From assembly GCA_019352125.1 (NCBI GenBank), contig JABBNV010000185.1:343-5855 (forward strand): a DNA stretch of 5,513 bases. The letters run 5' to 3'. The position numbers were made by a program, and so were the translations under genes. This stretch comes from Acidobacteriota bacterium (lineage in GTDB: Bacteria > Actinomycetota > Actinomycetes > Actinomycetales > Micrococcaceae). Position 1 is the first letter of the stretch, and each line of letters begins with the position of its first letter. Positions 5,512 through 5,513 of this stretch are shown here, one piece after another. The notes under the pieces were generated by a model, which made no database searches, was not told where the DNA came from, and saw only the letters and a list, made by a program, of their open reading frames with translations.

Positions 5512-5513
5512 AT

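Overview
The window looks like chromosomal DNA of a high-GC Gram-positive bacterium (Actinomycetota), most likely Micrococcales and of Arthrobacter type. This rests on moderately high GC, frequent GTG starts, a membrane-anchored vWA protein with prealbumin-like repeats, and the style of the signalling proteins. The genus is inference only. Both ends of the window cut through genes.

Layout: (1) 2-1411, minus strand: a large surface protein open at the left edge. It has an N-terminal membrane anchor, a von Willebrand A-like domain whose three metal-binding motifs are all altered, and prealbumin/SpaA-like repeats. (2) 1412-1561: a divergent intergenic region with CTCAAG-type hexamers spaced at multiples of 11 bp. 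(3) 1562-1954, plus: a small HPt-like protein with Leu in place of the phospho-accepting His. (4) 1951-2817, minus: an OmpR/PhoB-type response regulator with an unusually long linker. Its stop codon shares the tetranucleotide CTAG with the stop of the HPt-like gene. (5) 2818-2978: a divergent promoter region with an imperfect dyad that supplies a possible -10 on each strand. (6) 2979-4655, plus: a membrane sensor histidine kinase with a PAS-like region. (7) 4685-5113, plus: a VanZ-family membrane protein, probably co-transcribed with the kinase. (8) 5137-5511, minus: the C-terminal half of an EAL (c-di-GMP phosphodiesterase) domain interrupted by an in-frame TAG and cut by the right edge.

Working together (inference): the kinase and the response regulator, divergently transcribed from a shared promoter region, probably form a cognate pair. 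The HPt-like protein cannot take phosphate on the usual His and may act as a docking or modulating partner. The 11-bp-phased repeats lie where an OmpR-family regulator would bind to control the surface-protein gene. The locus therefore reads as an envelope or surface-sensing module containing two apparently catalytically dead or degenerate domains (HPt and vWA). No RNA gene, CRISPR array, insertion sequence or replication origin was seen.
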